Positions 8,428-16,940 of a stretch of 64,000 bases of DNA are shown in pieces (position 1 is the first letter of the stretch; every line of letters begins with the position of its first letter). The notes below the pieces were generated by a model that saw only the letters and a list, made by a program, of their open reading frames with translations, had not been told where the DNA came from and did not search any database. A program made the translations under genes and the position numbers. This DNA comes from Microbulbifer sp. MKSA007 (GTDB lineage Bacteria; Pseudomonadota; Gammaproteobacteria; Pseudomonadales; Cellvibrionaceae): the NCBI GenBank assembly GCA_032615215.1, contig CP128433.1, positions 3,803,501 to 3,867,500 of the forward strand, in the 5' to 3' direction.

Positions 8428-8805
8428 CTACCGTCTCCCCTTAAGGGGAGGGTCAAGGCTTTTATGACAGGAATCTATAGACGCAATACATTGATCAACC
8501 TTCTCAGCTTTATTAGAAAGTGATTCCAATTCAGCCTCAATTTTTCTTTTTACTTTCTTCAGAAAAACGCTGATTCGAGCCCAATCAACCTCTCCATTAT
8601 GGTACCGAATAACATCCTTCAACTCAGCCAAAGTCACCCCAAGTACTTTGGCTTCTGAGATCAAAGTAAGAATTTCAACATCTTCTGCCGTATAGACTCT
8701 ATATCTGCCCTGCCTTTTAGGAACGGCAATAAGGCCTTTTTCCTCATAAAATCTTATCGCTTTTACAGTGAGATTCGTTCTTCTTGACACCTCTCCTATA
8801 AACAT
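8428..8805 (-). CDS. MerR-family transcriptional regulator
   Basis: The 125-residue protein has a typical MerR N-terminal winged helix (FIGEVSRRTNLTVKAIRFYEEKGLI), the RYRVYTAEDV wing and a C-terminal coiled coil (about 80-112). The metal-binding cysteine pattern of CueR/ZntR is absent, although two cysteines occur near the C-terminus, so the signal is unclear. It precedes the flavodoxin-fold oxidoreductase in the same orientation and probably regulates it and itself by DNA distortion at a long-spacer promoter, as the family does. Confidence 0.88.
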   Translation of the reverse strand: MFIGEVSRRTNLTVKAIRFYEEKGLIAVPKRQGRYRVYTAEDVEILTLISEAKVLGVTLAELKDVIRYHNGEVDWARISVFLKKVKRKIEAELESLSNKAEKVDQCIASIDSCHKSLDPPLKGRR

Positions 8806-9256
8806 ACAGACCTCCTACCTATGCTCAATTTCCCGTTGAGATTACAGCCTATGAAAAATATTCATCACATGAAAGGAGCCTTCCATGAGTTTGGGACCTT
8901 CGCAGCTCTTACGGGTACCTAGTAGAAACCCATAAGAGCCGGGACTCACTTCTTACATTCTCATGCTTTCGGCACAAACATTACGTTGGAGAACGTAAAT
9001 ACGCAATACCGCAAATTAAGAAGAAAAGGTCCTCTAATTTCCTGTAATAAATTCAGACGGGGAACCTAACTACGTAAATAAACTACTACTAATGGCAGTA
9101 ACACCTCTATGCCGCCTCATACGCATCTGGCAAGTATGGCTAGTATCTGGACTACCTCTTACTTGATTTTCAATGGTCAGTGAGAATGTCTATTCAGAGA
9201 AACCTTAGAGACTGGTTGATTTTAATTAGAGGTACTCTACTGTATACCAAAAAGCT
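8806..9256. other. intergenic stretch with one hairpin
   Basis: No gene is seen in these 451 bases. A stem-loop at 8905-8939 pairs GCTCTTACGGGT with ACCCATAAGAGC (one mismatch, 11-base loop). The 8806-8870 part should hold the promoter of the MerR-type gene. I see nothing else. Confidence 0.4.
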
Positions 9257-10339
9257 CTAGCTAAGTAAGTCTGGAGTTGTACCGCTCGCTTTAAGCATGT
9301 GGCCTATCCCCATGTCTTTTTGTTTCAGGTTAACAAATAGCTTTGAAGTAAAAACACCAAAGGGCATTTGAGCTACACCTGTCTCTGTACCGGTCGGCGT
9401 AACAATGGCATAACTAGGTGTTTTATAAGGCTTAGCCTTTTTACCTTTGGCTTGATTAATGATAACGCTCGCTAAGATGCCTCCTTGAACATTTGCTATA
9501 TAGCCGTGCTTATTTTCATCCAGAGTAGAGCAATCACCTATCGCATAAAGGTTAGAATAACCCCTAACCCGCATATATTCGTCCACTTTAATTAATCTCA
9601 TCTTATCTAACACACCGGGTAATTCTGTTTTTAGAAACTCGGTATTTGGCGACATACCTACACATTCATAAATCAAGTCTGCCTTGAAAGTTTCTTGAGT
9701 ATTCATAGAACGGTAAATTGCACCTTCTTTAACTAACCGGGTATTGAGATGTACGCTAACCCCCTTAGCCGTAAGCTGTTCTAGCGCCTTGTTCTGAGCT
9801 TTAGGCTTAAGATGGCCAAGTAGTACATCTTTAGAATGGACTAACGTCACGGTTTTATGGGGATAAGCGCTGCTAATTTCCCCGGCCAGCTCCACACCCA
9901 CGGTACTGCCTCCTACAATCAAAACTGACTGAGATTTCGCCAGTATTTTTTGCTCATTCCGCATTTCTTGCTCACGCTCGGAAATCGTATAAGCTGATGT
10001 GGATTTAGCTATCGGCAAGGTTGGGTAACGACTGCCTGTCGCGATAACTGCCTGCTTAAAGTGGATCTCTAATCCATTTGATGACCTTGCTATCCGGTCA
10101 TCCATGGAAACCACATCTGCTTGAACAAAATCGCTCTGAATAAAGTCACGATAATATTTACGTGGATTAGCAGTCAGTAAGTTAGGCGCTATCGCATTAC
10201 GTAATGTGGCAAAGGTCACTTCAAAATGGTCCTTTCGGTCAACCAATACCACCTGCATACCCTGCTTAGCTAACTTTTGGGCCACAGAAACACCAGCAAA
10301 GCCTCCACCAACGATTAACACGTCTGTCCGTTTGATCAT
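9257..10339 (-). CDS. FAD-dependent pyridine nucleotide oxidoreductase (AIF/NDH-2-like)
   Basis: The 360-residue protein has an N-terminal FAD-binding Rossmann motif (DVLIVGGGFAGVSVA), an ATGSRYP segment, a second NAD(P)H-binding motif (VLIVGGSTVGVELAGEI) and the C-terminal FAD motif NLYAIGDCS. This matches the AIF/FSP1/type II NADH dehydrogenase-like group; no active-site disulfide is present. The start at ATG 10339 is preferred over an upstream in-frame TTG because GAGGCG lies just upstream of it. Its upstream region ends in an IS1182-family element; beyond that is a divergent LysR gene that may once have controlled it. Confidence 0.88.
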   Translation of the reverse strand: MIKRTDVLIVGGGFAGVSVAQKLAKQGMQVVLVDRKDHFEVTFATLRNAIAPNLLTANPRKYYRDFIQSDFVQADVVSMDDRIARSSNGLEIHFKQAVIATGSRYPTLPIAKSTSAYTISEREQEMRNEQKILAKSQSVLIVGGSTVGVELAGEISSAYPHKTVTLVHSKDVLLGHLKPKAQNKALEQLTAKGVSVHLNTRLVKEGAIYRSMNTQETFKADLIYECVGMSPNTEFLKTELPGVLDKMRLIKVDEYMRVRGYSNLYAIGDCSTLDENKHGYIANVQGGILASVIINQAKGKKAKPYKTPSYAIVTPTGTETGVAQMPFGVFTSKLFVNLKQKDMGIGHMLKASGTTPDLLS

Positions 10340-10494
10340 AACTCGCCTCAATATCGTTCAACTGTTCGGATAAAGCGCGACCGCTCGCAATGCCTCACGA
10401 ACAGGTCACTTCTTGATAGGGAGATAAGGATAAAGTTAGACTTAAGCTAATGATATTAACTATAATCTAACCTCTTGTTAGCTTTTGACTAACG

Positions 10495-12264
10495 AGGCTG
10501 TAGAAAAACAGTTTTAGAAAAAGCTGTCATTCCTCAGGTTCCTCCAAACAAAAATTTCGGTCTAAATTTAGCGATACCACTAAATTTCTTTCATTGTATT
10601 AAATTTAGGCGCCTTGATGCCCCTAATTTATACTCAATCAATGGATACTGCCATATCTCATCAACTTTTCTATATTATGTACCAAGCAGAACATCTGCCA
10701 TTGTCCCTGAACCTTACTTTTTCCTCGTAGCGAGAAGCGATTCAATCGCTTGTTGGTACCAATGTTCCCGAACACTGGCTCGACAACAGACATTCGATGT
10801 CCATAAATGGTCTTGCCTTCGATACTATCAACCCGCTTTTTCATCCAGTCAGTGGCTGTCCGTCCGTTTGTCCAAGTTAGGGATACTTGCCTTCCATGTC
10901 CTTTTCGAGAGCTGGCAGATTCCGGGTTTCGCATACACTGATTTTTAAGGCTGCATTCCCTGCAGTCAGTGAGGCGCCCTTCGAACAGTAGTTTTTTCTT
11001 ACCTTCACTGACATGCTCTTCTTTTAACAAGAGCATCGCTTTTCCTGCAGGACAGATACAGGTTTTCTTTTTCTTGTTGAATGTAAATTCACTAGCTGGG
11101 ATAGTCTTCTGGACATTAGCCCTACCTTTTTGATTGCGCTTGCCATACTTGGTTTTTTGCTTTGTAAAAGCTTTATCACGTGAACGGAATTTATTGTCAG
11201 GTATATAGGCATTGATGCCGCTCTCTCGCAGGTAGCTGTAGTTAGCGTCGTTGGAGAACCCAGTATCAGCAGTAATGATGACCTGTTTGGCCAAGATGTC
11301 TTCATCTATTCCTATATGCTGATAATGGCAACTGATGCCATCGAGAATAGGCTTCAATGTATGATGTTCTTGCCCCTCACCAAAGGCCTGTGCTTCAACA
11401 ACTATCTGATGCTTCCTATCAACTGCGGCAACGCCGTTATAGCCCTGGATGGTTCCCTTGCTGGTAGTCATCTTGGCTGACTCATTGTCTGTGATATTAC
11501 TTTTTACTTCTTTAGGGTTTTTACCTTGTCCCATCCTGGGGGAGTGATTCTTTAAGAACTGATCAATTTTATCAAAGTGTTTCTGAAGAGTATCCGCCGC
11601 TTTAGCTACCGCTTGTTTTCGCTCTTTTTCATTAGGCTTCCTGCCATCAAGCCTCTTGTGCTCTTTGAGACAATATTTGATCTTCTTGAGAATTTTTTCC
11701 TGCTTCTGTTCTAGTTCTTTAAAAGTTCCCGAATGTTCTTTGCTGGCATTGGATGGCATCTTGCATCCATCTATTGCGAAAAGTTCGTTGCCAAGCAGCC
11801 CCTGCTGATCGCAGACCAGTAACACTTGCTCAAACACCGACTCAATCGCATCAGGATAACTGCTTACGAAACTCGCAATACTAGTAAAATGTGGAACGGT
11901 ATCGCATGACAGTGCTTTGAAGAGGATATTGTTCTCACATTGCCATTGAATTTCACGGCTTGAGGTAATGCCTTTTGAGTAAGCAAACAATATGATTTTC
12001 AGGAGGATAGCTGGATCATAAGCGGTTCGCCCGCCGCTATCATTTTGATATTTTTTATGGAAGACAGAGAGGTCGATATGGTCATCAATCAGATGATGAA
12101 GTGTAAACTCAAAGGTTTCAGGTTGTAGTTGCTCTTCGAAATTGATGATTACCATTGCATCTTGGTTGTAATCGTAACGTTTGAAATTGGGCATATGGAT
12201 AATCTCGACATCAAGACCTCCATTTTAACAAAAAAGCTACCTTTTAAGAGTTTTTCTACAGCCT
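10495..12264 (-). mobile_element. IS1182-family insertion sequence (about 1.77 kb)
   Basis: The left end AGGCTGTAGAAAAAC (from 10495) and the reverse complement of the right end (from 12264) are identical for 15 bases and similar further in (AGCT at about base 28). Between them is one full-length transposase gene. No convincing target duplication is seen. The left end abuts a small palindrome (CCTC...GTTAG / CTAAC...GAGG, 10471-10497), which may have been the target structure. The element separates the FAD oxidoreductase from the divergent LysR gene. Confidence 0.85.
10638..12194 (-). CDS. IS1182-family transposase
   Basis: A 518-residue transposase with the DUF772-type N-terminal domain (YDPAILLKIILFAYSKG, about 58-75), a central DDE region (FAIDGCKMPSN, IITADTGFSNDANY) and the cysteine-rich C-terminal block CICPAG / CRECSLKNQC. 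The likely last catalytic glutamate is in VVEPVFGNI. All these are typical of IS1182/IS1380-like transposases of about 500 residues. The frame is intact, so the element may still be active. Confidence 0.95.
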   Translation of the reverse strand: MPNFKRYDYNQDAMVIINFEEQLQPETFEFTLHHLIDDHIDLSVFHKKYQNDSGGRTAYDPAILLKIILFAYSKGITSSREIQWQCENNILFKALSCDTVPHFTSIASFVSSYPDAIESVFEQVLLVCDQQGLLGNELFAIDGCKMPSNASKEHSGTFKELEQKQEKILKKIKYCLKEHKRLDGRKPNEKERKQAVAKAADTLQKHFDKIDQFLKNHSPRMGQGKNPKEVKSNITDNESAKMTTSKGTIQGYNGVAAVDRKHQIVVEAQAFGEGQEHHTLKPILDGISCHYQHIGIDEDILAKQVIITADTGFSNDANYSYLRESGINAYIPDNKFRSRDKAFTKQKTKYGKRNQKGRANVQKTIPASEFTFNKKKKTCICPAGKAMLLLKEEHVSEGKKKLLFEGRLTDCRECSLKNQCMRNPESASSRKGHGRQVSLTWTNGRTATDWMKKRVDSIEGKTIYGHRMSVVEPVFGNIGTNKRLNRFSLRGKSKVQGQWQMFCLVHNIEKLMRYGSIH

Positions 12265-12322
12265 GAACAGGTTGATTCAGCTGATATCGGGTGATGATAC
12301 CGCGCAGGTATGAAGTAAAAAG

Positions 12323-12571
12323 GTGTATGCAGACTCCCAGCTTCTGCAGGCAGAAGAAAAACAAGTAGCTGGTTTACGTTACTCATTCAAAATGATCAGC
12401 GGTGTTGATGCTGTCCAGTTTGCAAGCACTGGCAAATGGTATCAAGTGCAGATTACTCATGTTGTCAGCACAACAGAAAAGATGCTTCACAAAAGAAAGC
12501 CAGTTAATGGCTATTTTCAGTTTAAGATCCTCAAATATGCTGCATCAGAAACTTACCTATATTTTCTCTAA
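12323..12571 (+). CDS. small cystatin-like protein, possibly 5'-truncated
   Basis: The 82-residue frame begins at a GTG with a stop only four codons upstream and has no signal peptide. Residues 11-25 (AEEKQVAGLRYSFKM) resemble the QxVxG loop and following strand of cystatins, and a second strand pair follows (KWYQVQITHVV). Bacterial cystatin-like inhibitors are usually exported, so loss of a signal peptide suggests truncation, perhaps by the IS1182 insertion whose right end is 59 bases upstream. It ends 12 bases before the LysR start. Similarity is by eye. Confidence 0.4.
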   Translation: MYADSQLLQAEEKQVAGLRYSFKMISGVDAVQFASTGKWYQVQITHVVSTTEKMLHKRKPVNGYFQFKILKYAASETYLYFL

Positions 12572-12583
12572 GCTCACGCCACT

Positions 12584-13465
12584 ATGACTTTGGAACAATT
12601 ACGATATTTTAAGGCGATAGTTGAAGGTGGCTCGCTAAAAGCTGCTGCCCAAACACTTCACCGAACACAGCCCACTATAAGCGCCGCCATCAAGAAATTA
12701 GAGGCGGACCTCAATCTACAACTATTTGATCGGGACCAATACAGGAGCACACTCACAGCTGACGGCAAAGCCCTGTATGAACAATCCAAATATGTACTAG
12801 CTGAAGCCCACTCGTTTGAGAGCTTAGCTAAACAGCTAGTCGCAGGAGAAGAACTGGAAGTAGGTATTGCGTTTACTTCCGCCATACCAGTCGGCCCAAT
12901 ACTCAGCGCAATCCGTCAGTGCAAAATTGAGTACCCAAAAACACGCTTGGAGGTCTATTCCGAAAATGGCCTCGGGCCACTGGACTTATTGAAGGGAGGC
13001 CAGGTTTCCATAGCTATTATTCCGTGGACTGAAACTTACGACCAGCTTGAATCCATTCATCTAATGAATATGAAATTCATTTCTGTGATCGCTGGCGACT
13101 CTCCCCTACTTACCCAATACGATGAAGTCCCAAGGCAGATTATGCTACGCCATCCCCAGGTGATCATCAGTGGTAGGAAGTCATCCACTAAAACCTACGG
13201 GGTGCTTGAAGGGGGCGATCAATGGAAAGTCAACGATTTTCCGACTAAAAAAGAAATTATTCTTCAAGGTACGGGTTGGGGTACGCTACCAGAACATATG
13301 ATAGAAGCGGAGCTTGAACAGGGCTTATTATCGCCCATAGCAGTGGAAGGGATACCAAAACCGCAAGAACTGGAAGTGCGGGTGGCTAGACAAGTATCTG
13401 ATCCGATGGGTCCCGTAGCAAGTTACCTTTGGCAATTATTCCTAAACCTTCAGGGTTTTCATTAG
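12584..13465 (+). CDS. LysR-family transcriptional regulator
   Basis: The 293-residue protein has the LysR N-terminal helix-turn-helix (MTLEQLRYFKAIVEGGS, then RTQPTISAAIKKLEADL) and a substrate-binding domain of about 200 residues (from about 90). Length is normal. The ligand is not predictable. Once the IS1182 element is removed, it is divergent from the FAD-dependent oxidoreductase, the usual arrangement between a LysR regulator and its target, so control of that gene is a reasonable inference. Confidence 0.92.
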   Translation: MTLEQLRYFKAIVEGGSLKAAAQTLHRTQPTISAAIKKLEADLNLQLFDRDQYRSTLTADGKALYEQSKYVLAEAHSFESLAKQLVAGEELEVGIAFTSAIPVGPILSAIRQCKIEYPKTRLEVYSENGLGPLDLLKGGQVSIAIIPWTETYDQLESIHLMNMKFISVIAGDSPLLTQYDEVPRQIMLRHPQVIISGRKSSTKTYGVLEGGDQWKVNDFPTKKEIILQGTGWGTLPEHMIEAELEQGLLSPIAVEGIPKPQELEVRVARQVSDPMGPVASYLWQLFLNLQGFH

Positions 13466-13883
13466 AAAACACTTACGATATTTCTACCAAAATTTTTCAG
13501 ATTCTTTATGTTTAATACATAGATTCTAAGAATTTGAAGCTGACCTATTAGGTGTTTGTATTTTACGAGAGAAACTCTTTGGTTGAGCTTCATCACACTA
13601 GCGCATAGGTAAATAAAAGGCGCTTAAATTATCCTGTTAGAAACAATTAAGTTTGTTTCCATATCAAAGATGCGTAAAATCGATAGATCTCTATTAGTAT
13701 TTTGTTATTTTTGGTTGGGCTTGATTCGGCTCTCACCTAAATAGAAGTACCAGAATTTCCTAAACGATCTATTTCTTCAAGAGGAGAACGGTAGCGAGAT
13801 ATAAGAATAAGTAAAAGGCGCTGACCCAAGGTGCTACCAACACCCGGGGCCAGCTAACCAAATTGATACAGACACTATCAAAA
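13466..13883. other. intergenic stretch with a GC-rich stem-loop and a possible gene remnant
   Basis: No intact gene. At 13820-13854 GCTGACCCAAGGTG can pair with CACCCGGGGCCAGC (11 of 14 positions plus wobbles). On the minus strand 13737-13818 reads in one frame ILISRYRSPLEEIDRLGNSG then TAG, which recalls the start of a YciI-type protein; this is weak. The stretch is the 3' flank of the group II intron. Confidence 0.3.
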
Positions 13884-13923
13884 GTCGAGTAGACCAAAGG
13901 AACTTCCCCTTCGACCTCTCACA

Positions 13924-13957
13924 GAACCGTACGTGAACCTCTCAATTCATACGGCTC
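13924..13957 (-). ncRNA. group II intron domain V
   Basis: On the minus strand these 34 bases start GAGCCGTATGAA and end ACGTACGGTTC. GAGCCGTA pairs with TACGGTTC around a bulge and a GAGA-type cap, and the AGC catalytic triad is present. This is the most conserved ribozyme element of group II introns and confirms the intron 3' side. Confidence 0.88.
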
Positions 13958-13964
13958 TTCGTAT

Positions 13965-15263
13965 TCAGCACATTTGCAATCTTCCCATTCTCCAGTGTGC
14001 AAACAAGCCGCGCATTTGTTGACGAACCTTTCCAATAAAGACCCAGCTCTTGAAACAGCTTCGCTTTAGATGCTTAAACTTCTTCCTGGCCCAACGCATC
14101 AGCGTTTGGTCAAGATACTTCTGAAGTCGATAAACACCATATCTCCGCCCAAAGTGACCATAGTAGTTCAGCCAACCCTGTATTGCGGGATTAAGTACTT
14201 TTGCCATTTCAGATAGTGATCGATCCACCCAGTTTATTACTCGCCATTGCCTGACCTTATCCTTAATCCTCTTGAAGGCCTTAGGGCTCATTGAAGGACT
14301 AAATGCGGTGAAGATCTGCCCTTGGCGATTCCTTGCTTTTCTGGGACCAAATCGAAACCCCAGAAAGTCAAAGTGGGTCACTGGGTGGGAGTCTTTACGA
14401 TTACTGTTCTTGCAGTAAACCTTGCGCGTTTTCTCTGGATGAGCCTCAAGCCCGCAGGTAGTCAGGCGTGCTTTTAGAGCCGCCAGTAAGCGATCCGCCT
14501 CTCGAGGATTACGACAATGGTAAACAGCATCATCCGCGTAACGCTCAAAAGGAATATCTCTGTGCGTTCTCACCATCCAGGCGTCCAGCGCGTAGTGCAA
14601 AAACAAGTTTGCTAGTAGCGGGCTAATTACGCCCCCTTGTGGAGTACCTTGTGTTCGCTCTTCAAGCTGTCCGTCCCGATGTTGTACTGGAGCCGTTAAC
14701 CAGCGCTGTACATAGAGTCTGACCCACCGATGATTATTATGTTTATCTAATGCCTTCAGCAGGAGTTCGTGATTAATATTGTCAAAGAAACCTTTGATAT
14801 CTAAATCAACTACCCAGATTCTATCCCAGCATCGTTGTCGAGCTCGACGCACTGCGTCTATAGCAGATTTGCCTGGCCGATAACCGTAGGAGTCAGGGTG
14901 AAATACCTTCTCCAATTCTGGCTCCAGCAGTTGCTTAGCCACCATTTGTGCAATGCGATCTTCGATTGTGGGGATACCCAGTGGTCGCAGGCTGCCATCG
15001 AGTTTCGGAATATCCACTCGTTTGACGGCTGATGGAAAATAGCTGCCAGATGACATCCGATTCCATAGCTTGTACAGGTTTTTGACAAGACTCGATTCGT
15101 ATTGCTCTATCGTTATCTCATCAATCCCCGCTCCGCCGCCATTAGCCTTAATCTGCTTCCACGCTTCCCAAACCGCTCGCTTGGGAATATTGAATGGCTT
15201 TGCGCTAATCGTTAATTCCTCCCCATCTGGGTTGATTACACGGTTAGTCGCCGAATACGACAA
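13965..15263 (-). CDS. ltrA: group II intron reverse transcriptase/maturase
   Basis: The 432-residue protein has the RT blocks of group II intron proteins: RPLGIPTIEDRIAQ, SYGYRPGKSAIDAV, VVDLDIKGFFDNI, GTPQGGVISPLLANLFLHYALD and the catalytic FERYADDAV. These are followed by a maturase (X) domain containing WLNYYGHFGR (about residues 360-410). The C-terminus ends soon after, without an obvious HNH endonuclease, as in endonuclease-lacking lineages. The frame is intact. The protein binds the intron RNA, helps splicing and carries out retrohoming. Confidence 0.95.
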   Translation of the reverse strand: MSYSATNRVINPDGEELTISAKPFNIPKRAVWEAWKQIKANGGGAGIDEITIEQYESSLVKNLYKLWNRMSSGSYFPSAVKRVDIPKLDGSLRPLGIPTIEDRIAQMVAKQLLEPELEKVFHPDSYGYRPGKSAIDAVRRARQRCWDRIWVVDLDIKGFFDNINHELLLKALDKHNNHRWVRLYVQRWLTAPVQHRDGQLEERTQGTPQGGVISPLLANLFLHYALDAWMVRTHRDIPFERYADDAVYHCRNPREADRLLAALKARLTTCGLEAHPEKTRKVYCKNSNRKDSHPVTHFDFLGFRFGPRKARNRQGQIFTAFSPSMSPKAFKRIKDKVRQWRVINWVDRSLSEMAKVLNPAIQGWLNYYGHFGRRYGVYRLQKYLDQTLMRWARKKFKHLKRSCFKSWVFIGKVRQQMRGLFAHWRMGRLQMC

Positions 15264-15720
15264 CCCCTTCGCTCCACGTCCATTACAGCCGCTTCTCCAC
15301 TACTACGGGTTGTTCCGCCCCTGTGACCAGTCTTGGTACTCAACGTCTTGTAGGGCCTCTACTTGACGCTCTTCCTTAACACCTGGACGACAGGTTCTCC
15401 TGTTCCACCCAAAAGCCTGTTGTGTGTTCACGCCACCTCTATGCCGGATGCCACTCGGTCGGTAAACAGGTAACCTCCAAGCTTATCCCCGCACTTAGCC
15501 AGTGCACGGGTTTTGACATCATCTTGGTAATACGCTTTCGACACCTCATCAGTGGTTCATTTGCATTCGTCTCTACACAACATACCTGACGTATCTCTTA
15601 CGCCTTTTCCTCAAGCGCTTCTAACCAAAGCTCTTTACTCCGATCACCTTGAGGCGGTTTGTTATCACTTCCTGCAAAGCGATAACGGAGGGCCGACCTC
15701 CATCTCCTGGATAGCACGTA

Positions 15721-15746
15721 TTTATTTTTTATTTATAAAAAATAAA
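15721..15746. repeat. perfect A/T palindrome near the intron 5' end
   Basis: TTTATTTTTTAT (15721-15732) and ATAAAAAATAAA (15735-15746) form a perfect 12-bp inverted repeat with a 2-base loop, followed by a run of A. It lies between the two candidate 5' ends of the group II intron, so it is either a low-complexity insert in domain I or part of the 5' exon target hairpin. Confidence 0.6.
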
Positions 15747-15984
15747 AAAAAAAAATACTCAGGACGCACTGGCTATATGCATCATACGCTAGATACCCGC
15801 TCGTCTTCAATAAAGTGGAGTACATTCAGTAGCTTGGGGTGTGTCTCCAAGCTCTGGGAGCGTTGCGCTCGCCTTTCCTTCTTCTATGCTTATCGTTCTC
15901 GTGCGCCCCCTCTTCTAGCCGCTTCTTTCAATACTCACCCAAGAGAACGCTCTTTCTTGTAGCCTATATCAGTAGGAAATGAAT

Positions 15985-16149
15985 ATGTTGATATTGAAAC
16001 GTCGAATAGGTGAAAACCTACGAATCGGCACCAAAGTTTCGGTTAAGGTATTAGAGGTTAAAGGCAATCAAGTGAAGATGGGGATACATGCCCCCAAGTC
16101 CGTACCCGTTCATCGAGAAGAAATATATAGGCGCATCCAAAAGGAATAG
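15985..16149 (+). CDS. csrA: CsrA/RsmA-type RNA-binding regulator (short, divergent)
   Basis: The 54-residue protein reads MLILKRRIGENLRIG, VKVLEVKGNQVKMGIHAP, VHREEIYRRIQKE. It keeps the CsrA RNA-binding residues L4 in the first strand and R44 in the VHREEIY motif, plus the VKGNQV and APKSVPVHR strands. It is shorter than the usual 60-65 residues and has unusual substitutions, so it is probably an accessory paralog, not the housekeeping CsrA. AGGA lies about eight bases before the ATG at 15985; an in-frame ATG two codons upstream is possible. CsrA dimers bind GGA motifs in mRNA leaders. The neighbours are the intron and the cassette-like block. Confidence 0.88.
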   Translation: MLILKRRIGENLRIGTKVSVKVLEVKGNQVKMGIHAPKSVPVHREEIYRRIQKE

Positions 16150-16198
16150 ATGGTGAATTATCGAAGCCGTTGAGAAGCAAGTGTTCGGTCTTCCCAGC

Positions 16199-16233
16199 GG
16201 CTTTCCAATTAGTTTATGACCTTTGGAAAGGCC
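16199..16233. terminator. possible terminator hairpin after csrA-like gene
   Basis: GGCTTTCC (16199-16206) pairs with GGAAAGGCC (16225-16233) with one bulged base and an 18-base loop. It lies between the convergent csrA-like and hydrolase genes. No T-run follows, so termination is only a guess. Confidence 0.3.
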
Positions 16234-16315
16234 TCGGTTAGCTAAATACTTGCACAAACTAACCAACAACAACTGTCTCTATGTGATATTTGTCAAACTC
16301 CAATACGAACTGCAT

Positions 16316-16894
16316 TCAACTGAAACCTTTACAGATGGGGTCGTTGAAGGGCGTATTACATACTATCTGCTTGTATTTAGCATAAGCTTCTGCATTATAA
16401 TTTCTGGATTGGGGATTCATAAAGCCATGAAGGTAAGTGGAATGATGAACCTCCACTTGCTCTTTCTGCTTCAACGTCTGCATGACCTCTGATACAGAAA
16501 AGTGAGGCTCCATCACCGGGAATATCAAGCGCGTAGGAAATATAGGATCAATTTTGACGTAATGGCGAACTTGTGAACTATAAAATAAAATTGCCCCTGA
16601 AACATTACTCAAAGCTTGATGATCAGATAATCTCCATATGGCCGATGCACCAATACTAAAACCTACTAAACTCACATGACCAAATGATGCGCTGATTCGC
16701 TCTGATAATTTTTCAATGTATTTATCGAGCCCAACCTTTGATGTAAAGTGTGAATACGCCTCAACTTCACAATCGAAATTCATCAATTCTGAATTATACG
16801 GATCAACTATCTCTACACTACCAGGAAGATCCGCTGCAAATCGCTCTAACGCTTTTGTACGACCAAAAATATCTGAAACCAAAATCCAAGCCAT
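16316..16894 (-). CDS. alpha/beta hydrolase (dienelactone hydrolase-like)
   Basis: The 192-residue protein has the nucleophile-elbow motif GFSIGA (about residues 77-82) after a hydrophobic strand (HVSLVGF), an early MAWILVSDIFG strand, and a conserved late histidine in YLHGFMNP. This matches small dienelactone-hydrolase-like hydrolases, but in the elbow the nucleophile would be a serine, not the cysteine of true dienelactone hydrolase. The substrate is unknown. It lies 46 bases downstream of a GNAT gene on the same strand and begins a run of small minus-strand genes. Confidence 0.75.
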   Translation of the reverse strand: MAWILVSDIFGRTKALERFAADLPGSVEIVDPYNSELMNFDCEVEAYSHFTSKVGLDKYIEKLSERISASFGHVSLVGFSIGASAIWRLSDHQALSNVSGAILFYSSQVRHYVKIDPIFPTRLIFPVMEPHFSVSEVMQTLKQKEQVEVHHSTYLHGFMNPQSRNYNAEAYAKYKQIVCNTPFNDPICKGFS

Positions 16895-16940
16895 AGTTTA
16901 TTTTTTTCATGTAACAAGAAAGAAACGATACACCAACCAT

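Larger units (their letters stand above)
13884..15769 (-). mobile_element. group II intron with reverse transcriptase gene
   Basis: The minus strand carries an RT/maturase gene followed by a 34-base domain V (13924-13957) and a domain VI-like helix (GTCGA...TCGAC) ending at 13884 with the AC expected of a 3' splice site. Upstream of the RT are structured domain I-III sequences. The 5' boundary is less sure: GTGCG at 15769 fits the consensus start and gives 1886 bases; GTGCTATCC at 15717 is an alternative. An A/T palindrome lies between the two candidates. No exon gene is recognisable, so it sits in an intergenic site. Confidence 0.82.

Noticed and set aside
13820..13854. Stem-loop beside the intron as an attC target of the intron
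   Set aside because: The arms pair, but no RYYYAAC/GTTRRRY box pair flanks them, and it lies in the 3' exon rather than the 5' side expected for hairpin-targeting introns.
15552..15962. 136-codon plus-strand frame
   Set aside because: It is antisense to structured 5' intron RNA and crosses the intron boundary and an A-run; it has no protein character.
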